A DNA stretch of 64,000 nt, from positions 48,994,714-49,058,713 of the forward strand of contig CM049320.1 in NCBI GenBank assembly GCA_026874595.1, in the 5' to 3' direction. The notes below the pieces were generated by a model that had not been told where the DNA came from, made no database searches, and saw only the letters and a list, made by a program, of their open reading frames with translations. Shown piece by piece: positions 58,369 to 64,000 of the stretch (within the stretch, counting starts at the first letter, position 1; every line of letters begins with the position of its first letter). A program made the position numbers and the translations under genes. The DNA comes from Sipunculus nudus (Eukaryota > Annelida > Sipuncula > Golfingiida > Sipunculidae).

Positions 58369-58960
58369 TGTTACAGAACCTAATATCAACAGATCACGTA
58401 TGCGTGATGAACATAAATTTTGTCAAGGAGATAAAAATAAATCAGATTCTGTAACACTAGGCAGCGTGAAATGTCTAGGTGCTGAATACAGAAGTCAGTG
58501 GTTTTTTGTTAACAAATAACTTTAATTTATTCTTAAAACAACCCTAACATTACAATACACTAAATCAATACAATTACACAGTATAACAGCGGTATAACAG
58601 CAAATCAATACAATCACACAGTAAAATAAACAAAATGCACAGTACCTGGATACCACTGTCACAGCGATAAGTCCTTTAAAATGTTTAAGCCGGATGAAGA
58701 GTTCACACAAATTCTCTCGGAGAATAAACAGTCCATTGTAAAGCTCTAGTAACAATCCAGAAAGTAAACTTGAGACAGGCAGCACTAAATTATAAAGTGT
58801 GAGTAATAGTAGAATCCCTGAAATTACTGGATAATCGGATAGGACCCACAAACTGACATACACACGTCTGTGTCCGCTGGAATATTGTCTCACCTCTCTC
58901 TCGGCTCTGAAACACAGCCCCCTATTTATAACTTTTCACCTCTGCATGGACTGAAGCAAT
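58369..58960 (-). repeat. 5' LTR of the Gmr1-like element (outer end uncertain)
   Basis: The inner end is ..ttctgtaaca at 58369. A TATA box (tataaatag, minus, 58930-58922) and a poly(A) signal (aataaa, 58531-58526) lie in the right order for U3-R-U5. A tgttacagaa word at 58456-58447 forms an inverted pair with the LTR end, 88 bp apart, with atcacg-tatg-cgtgat at 58393-58408 between them. The outer end may be as far as tgttacact at 59519-59511. The 123-codon ORF at 58522-58893 is an LTR shadow. Confidence 0.6.
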
Positions 58961-60099
58961 TTACATAACATGTGGCTATGTTAGGGCTCCTGCTTTCACT
59001 GCACACCACCGTGCTGGGCTGACTTGATGTAAACAATGCTTGACATGGTGTCTGAAAACTTGAATAAAAGCTATTGTTTTTGACAGAATCCTTTCAAATG
59101 TCAGATGTGTATATGCTGTCAAAATTAAATGATCAGTTCTTAAAGGATAAAATGTGCCATGGTCAAAGTTGGGCAAAATTTAAGGTATTTATTTTACATT
59201 AATGCTAATAACTGTAAACAATTACAACATTCTGATCTAATTTCTGGCATACGAAAAAAGTATCTTACTTTAAAAATTACCATGTTAAGTGAGAAAATAT
59301 ATTTCCTGATGTTTTGAAGGTTCATTATGGTGTAAACAATACTAAAATGCATACATGCAATTAGGATAAGAAATCAGGGTATAACGCTATATATATTCTC
59401 CTCTAATGAAATGTACTCAACTATATGCAATGTACATAGGAATTACATAGTGGATGATCTGTGCCAAATATAAACAAAACGTTAGTGGTTTTAATATAAG
59501 GCACTCCTCAAGTGTAACAACATGCTTTGACTGGAAAACGAAGTCTTTTCCTTAATTTTCCAAGGGGACGAAGTCGCAGCGACCAAAGTTTGTGGTTTGT
59601 AGGAGAACTTAAGGACATCTAACTGTATGTTAAATATTTGATGCGTAGGTCCAAAAGTTTCAAAGTTTCCCTGTTAACAGACGACCGACCGGTCAGACAG
59701 GTGACGGACAAAGAACCTTCGCTATAGCTCAAATAACATATAGTTAGCTGAGCTACAAATATATGTGTTTTCAGTATCAAATTTTAATGAAATGTGGGCC
59801 TAGAAATAACTCCAATATCTGCGGTTACCAGTGACAGGATTTTCATGAGTGTGTTTTAGAAAATTTAATCAGTTTCAGACTGAGTAAATTCTGGGAGGAG
59901 GAGGCGTACTGGGTGCCACCGGAAGGGAGGAGGGGATGCCCCCCTGCGGCTCCCCTGGCTACGCCCCTGAACGCATGACACGAATTCGTTTGAATCTAAC
60001 ATGATCGTTATGCGCAATGCGCATGCTCATGAAAAGGGCTGCTACAGTAATGTTAATGACTGGGAACCCAAAATTATCAAAATGACGTTAATAACGTAC
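58961..60099. other. Intron 2 of gene B upstream of the retroelement
   Basis: AT-rich DNA. At 59895-59971 a G/C-rich stretch ending ctggctacgcccctga looks like the end of another MITE of the ggggcgtagcc type. No exon is seen. Confidence 0.5.
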
Positions 60100-60246
60100 C
60101 TGAGACGAAACAGATGATGGTGAGAGCGATGATGGTCGAGTTTTTGCTGACGGAGTGTACACACATGTAGATACAGATCAGGACAAAGGCAGCGATCAGA
60201 CCGATCAGACCGATCGTTATCATCGCCTGGGTCGCTCTGTGCCAGT
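60100..60246 (-). CDS. Gene B middle exon: paralog of gene A exon 2
   Basis: On the minus strand the acceptor ttgacag ends at 60247. The exon is 147 bases and the donor is ctcag|gtacgt at 60099, phase 1 at both ends as in gene A. It codes for WHRATQ, TM2 (AMITIGLIGLIAAFVLICIYMC), the loop VHSVSKNST, and the first half of TM3 (IIALTIICFVS). About 32 of 45 residues match gene A from ATQA on, with HS.SKNSTI fully kept. It is six bases shorter than A's exon at the 5' side. The first exon (TM1 and the claudin-like loop) is not found up to 64000, so the gene is partial here. The minus-strand ORF spanning 60042-60305 is in the wrong frame. Confidence 0.87.
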
Positions 60247-60673
60247 CTGTCAACAAAAGAATGTATTAACGTAAAATGATGCATCAACATCTCGCAGGGA
60301 GACACTCAGATATATCTCAAATATTGCAAATTCATTCAGCAGTGGACGAGTAAGATGTACTAGTTAAATTGTACTAGTTATCTGTCTGTCTCAACTCTCA
60401 CTTGACTTTATTTTTTTAATATATCCCATGTTGTCAGGAAGATATATAATGGAATTGATCGTTCCAAAGATCAGTATTAAAACTGTTGAAATTATTGTTT
60501 GATGTACAGAGCATTATGGGCAGTCTACAATCTTAAAATTAAAAAAACTTAGTTTAAGGGTATGTGACACGTCATTGCACACTTGCAGTGCAGTTACTGA
60601 AATAAAAGACTAAAGGTCTTTTGAAAGACGTCTGGTTATAATGTAGACGAAAAACGAATGAAGGTTCGTCATA

Positions 60674-60925
60674 TGGGGCCTGGACAGCTGAGTGGTAAAA
60701 CGCTCCACCGTCTCCGCTGGCAACCCGGGTTCGATTCCCGGCGTGGCTATGAGAGTGGGTTGTAGTTGCCCGTCCAAGGTCGGTGGTTTTCCCCGGGTCC
60801 TCCGGTTTTCTCAACCCTTACCGACTACCGAGCGCCGACATCATAGCCATGGAGAGTGCCTTGTGTTAGTTATTATAACTAGTTGTCCAATCCATGTACA
60901 ATCAATAAAGTTTAAAACAATATAA
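60674..60925 (+). mobile_element. tRNA-derived SINE, well preserved (MetaSINE-like centre)
   Basis: The head resembles a tRNA, with box A agctgagtgg (60686-60695) and a perfect box B ggttcgattcc (60728-60738). A conserved centre follows (ggttttccccgggtcctccgg, 60782-60802), which recalls the central domain of the MetaSINE superfamily of many animals; I give this from memory. The tail ends in AATAAAG and an A-rich stretch. A catatg word on both sides (60670, 60932) may be a short target duplication. It lies in intron 1 of gene B, opposite to it. The tail family also occurs at 12763-12842. Confidence 0.82.
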
Positions 60926-61179
60926 TAAAACCATATGTAGACTCTGTTGTGTCGGGTCACATCTTGTCAACACAATAATCCCTACATGTATACAGGCATT
61001 ATATCTACACCTATTTCCGGTGCAGCGTGTTTTACAATACGTGGCCTATCCAGGTACGTTGCCGTGTTCTACAATATCATAAATAAACTTTATTGATAAC
61101 GGCAATAAAAGTAGTATAGCAGTCTCTCTCTCTCTTTCTCTCAATATATATATATCTATATACTTTGTTTGAAGTATAA
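60926..61179. other. No gene; (TC)n tract
   Basis: Holds (TC)n at 61121-61142 and a short (TA)n. No exon of gene B is seen. Confidence 0.6.
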
Positions 61180-63790
61180 ATACAGGTGCATCAAAGAGAG
61201 AGCTAGGAGACTTAAGGAGACCCCGGGGTAAGAGATGTTGGGAGGCCCGGGCTAGGAGACTATAGACAGCATGGGCTAAGAGACTCTAGGAGGCCATAGG
61301 TTAGGAGTATATGGGCAGCCGTGGGCTAGGAGAGTTTGGGATGCAAAGAGCAAGGAAATTTTGGAAGGCCATGGCCTAAGAGACTTTGGAAGGCCACAGG
61401 CTTGGTGACTTAGGAAGGCCATGGGTTAGGAGACTTTTGGAGGCCATTGGCTAAGAGGCTTTGGAAGGCCACAGGCTTGGTGACTTTGGAAGGCCATAGG
61501 CTTGGTGACTTAAGAAGGCCATGGGTTAGGAGACTTTTGAAGGCCATTGGCTAAGAGGCTTTGGAAGGCCACAGGCTTGGTGACTTAGGAAGGCCATGGG
61601 TTAGGAGACTTTGGAGGCCATGGACTAGGAGGCTTTGGAAGGCCATAGGCTAGGAGACTATTGAAGGCCCCGGACTAGGAGACTTTATAAGGCCATAGGC
61701 TAGGAGACTATTGAAGGCCCCGGACTAGGAGACTTTATAAGGCCATGGGCTAGGAGACTTTGGGAGGCGACGGGCTAGGAGACTTTGCGAGGCCATGGGT
61801 TAGGAGACTTTTGAAGGCCCCGGACTAGGAGACTTTGGAAGGCCATGGGCAAGGAGACTTTGGAAGGCCACGGGCTTGGTGATTTTGGAAGGCCATAGGC
61901 TTGGTGACTTAGGAAGGCCATGGGTTAGGAGACTTTTGAAGGCCCTGGACTAGGAGACTTTGGAAGGCCATGGGCAAGGAGACTTTGGAAGGCCACGGGC
62001 TTGGTGACTTTGGAAGGCCATAGGCTTGGTGACTTAGGAAGGCCATGGGTTAGAAGACTTTTGAAGGCCCCGGACTAGGAGACTTTGGAAGGCCATGGGC
62101 AAGGAGACTTTGGAAGGCCACGGGCTTGGTGACTTTGGAAGGCCATAGGCTTGGTGACTTAGGAAGGCCATGGGTTAGGAGACTTTTGAAGGCCCCGGAC
62201 TAGGAGACTTTGGAAGGCCATGGGCAAGGAGACTTTGGAAGGCCACGGGCTTGGTGACTTTGGAAGGCCATAGGCTTGGTGACTTAGGAAGGCCATGGGT
62301 TAGGAGACTTTTGGAGGCCATTGGCTAAGAGGCTTTGGAAGGCCACAGGCTTGGTGACTTAGGAAGGCCATGGGTTAGGAGACTTTTGGAGGCCATGGAC
62401 TAAGAGGCTTTGGAAGGCCATAGGCTAGGAGACTATTGAAGGCCCCGGACTAGGAGACTTTATAAGGCCATAGGCTAGGAGACTATTGAAGGCCCCGGAC
62501 TAGGAGACTTTATAAGGCCATGGGCTAGGAGACTTTGGGAGGCGACGGGCTAGGAGACTTTGGAAGGCCATGGCCTAAGAGACTTTGGAAGGCATGGGCT
62601 AAGAGACTCTAGGAGGCCATAGGTTAGGAGTATATGGGCAGCCATGGGCTAGGAGAGTTTGGGATGCAAAGAGCAAGGAAATTTTGGAAGGCCATGGCCT
62701 AAGAGACTTTGGAAGGCCACAGGCTTGGTGACTTAGGAAGGCCATGGGTTAGGAGACTTTTGGAGGCCATTGGCTAAGAGGCTTTGGAAGGCCACAGGCT
62801 TGGTGACTTTGGAAGGCCATAGGCTTGGTGACTTAGGAAGGCCATGGGTTAGGAGACTTTTGAAGGCCATTGGCTAAGAGGCTTTGCAAGGCCACAGGCT
62901 TGGTGACTTAGGAAGGCCATGGGTTAGGAGACTTTTGGAGGCCATGGACTAAGAGGCTTTGGAAGGCCATAGGCTAGGAGACTATTGAAGGCCCCGGACT
63001 AGGAGACTTTATAAGGCCATAGGCTAGGAGACTATTGAAGGCCCCGGACTAGGAGACTTTATAAGGCCATGGGCTAGGAGACTTTGGGAGGCGACGGGCT
63101 AGGAGACTTTGCGAGGCCATGGGTTAGGAGACTTTTGAAGGCCCCGGACTAGGAGACTTTGGAAGGCCATGGGCAAGGAGACTTTGGAAGGCCACGGGCT
63201 TGGTGACTTTGGAAGGCCATAGGCTTGGTGACTTAGGAATGCCATGGGTTAGGAGACTTTTGAAGGCCCTGGACTAGGAGACTTTGGAAGGCCATGGGCA
63301 AGGAGACTTTGGAAGGCCACGGGCTTGGTGACTTTGGAAGGCCATGGGTTAGGAGACTTTGGAAGGCCACAGGCTTGGTGACTTAGGAAGGCCATGGGTT
63401 AGGAGACTTTTGGAGGCCATTGGCTAAGAGGCTTTGGAAGGCCACAGGCTTGGTGACTTTGGAAGGCCATAGGCTTGGTGACTTAGGAAGGCCATGGTTT
63501 AGGAGACTTTTGAAGGCCATTGGCTAAGAGGCTTTGGAAGGCCACAGGCTTGGTGACTTAGGAAGGCCATGGGTTTGGAGACTTTTGGAGGCCATGGGCT
63601 AAGACGCTTTGGAAGGCCATAGGCTAGGAGACTATTGAAGGCCCCGGACTAGGAGACTTTATAAGGCCATGGGCTAGGAGACTTTGGGAGGCGACGGGCT
63701 AGGAGACTTTGGAAAGCCACGGGCTAGGAGACTTTGGAAAGCCACGGGCTAGGCGACTTTGGAAGGCTATAGGCTAGGAAACTTCTGAAG
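61180..63790. repeat. 25-bp minisatellite with 125-bp and 1,323-bp higher-order repeats
   Basis: Unit taggagactttggaaggcca then tgggc. Variants (ggcttggtga, ccccggac, ttggctaag) follow in a set order, giving a 125-bp unit of five monomers: the tagRagacttttgaaggcc variant lies at 61801, 61926, 62051 and 62176. The whole pattern repeats after 1,323 bp: atgggctaagagactctagg at 61271 and 62594, atgcaaagagcaaggaaatt at 61341 and 62664. Non-coding; it lies in intron 1 of gene B or beyond it. Confidence 0.95.
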
Positions 63791-64000
63791 GACATGACAC
63801 GGCACTAATGACACGATATGAAACGTATTAATTACAAGCCTTGAAGAGACACTGCTGATAAAACCTGACCAGGCACTACTGAAGGAACATGGCAAGCGAC
63901 TACTGACCATACTTAAAGAGGCATAACTGACGCGACCTGACTCCGCACTTCTAACAAGACACTACTAATAAAACCTGACCAGGGACTACTGACAAGACCG
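63791..64000. repeat. Start of a degenerate minisatellite (cctgaccaggcactactga type)
   Basis: Repeated phrases ataaaacctgaccagg (63858-63873, 63969-63984), gcactactga/gactactga and acaagac at roughly 24-bp spacing. It continues beyond the window. Confidence 0.55.

Larger units (their letters stand above)
54755..58960 (-). mobile_element. Degraded Ty3/gypsy retrotransposon of Gmr1 type (integrase before reverse transcriptase)
   Basis: On the minus strand, in order: LTR with TATA and AATAAA, primer binding site for tRNA-Pro, short gag remnant, protease (DTG), integrase remnant, reverse transcriptase, RNase H, polypurine tract. Ordinary Ty3/gypsy elements carry integrase after RNase H; integrase between protease and reverse transcriptase is the order of Gmr1-like elements (first described in cod) and of Ty1/copia. 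The reverse transcriptase itself is gypsy-like. The internal part is only about 3.6 kb. Most of gag and the core of integrase are missing and pol has frameshifts and stops, so the copy is dead. It lies in intron 2 of gene B in the sense orientation. Confidence 0.85.

Noticed and set aside
58522-58893. 123-codon minus-strand ORF
   Set aside because: It lies between the TATA box and poly(A) signal of the LTR and has no protein similarity that I recognise; treated as an LTR shadow.
60674-60746. Functional tRNA gene
   Set aside because: Boxes A and B are present, but the stems do not pair convincingly and the sequence runs on into a SINE body and tail.

Overview
The window is animal nuclear DNA that is poor in genes and very rich in repeats. 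Spliced multi-exon genes, long introns, (TA)n and poly-G tracts, tRNA-derived SINEs, a CR1-type LINE and a Ty3/gypsy element point to an invertebrate. A mollusc, perhaps a bivalve, is my best guess from the repeat style, but no marker here fixes the species.

Layout. 1-14279 is a block of 40-bp satellite (about 163 copies, then about 53, then a few decayed ones), interrupted by 2.5-kb and 3.0-kb stretches of other DNA. 14280-27400 has no gene I can support; it holds a 35-bp minisatellite (16198-17238), a dead CR1/Jockey-like LINE on the minus strand (18360-19700), a nested tandem duplication (21446-22535) and a MITE. 27770-46177 carries gene A on the plus strand: three coding exons (27770-27983, 44135-44287, 46026-46177) joined in phase 1 into a 172-residue four-transmembrane protein with a claudin/PMP22-like first loop. 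Its 16-kb first intron is full of small transposons. The 3' end of exon 2, with its splice donor, is repeated five times in tandem (80-bp unit).

53811-60246 carries the last two exons of gene B on the minus strand. B is a clear paralog of A, tail to tail with it, with the same intron phases and a last exon of exactly the same length. Its first exon lies beyond the right edge of the window. B's second intron holds a degraded Ty3/gypsy retrotransposon whose integrase lies upstream of its reverse transcriptase, the gene order of Gmr1-like elements. The right end (61180-63790) is a 25-bp minisatellite with nested 125-bp and 1,323-bp higher-order repeats.

The only cellular protein genes I can defend are A and B. 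I found no evidence of a new multi-gene system. The most unusual items are the five-fold duplicated exon/donor in gene A, the inverted A/B paralog pair, the indel-free satellite with higher-order structure, and the Gmr1-like element.
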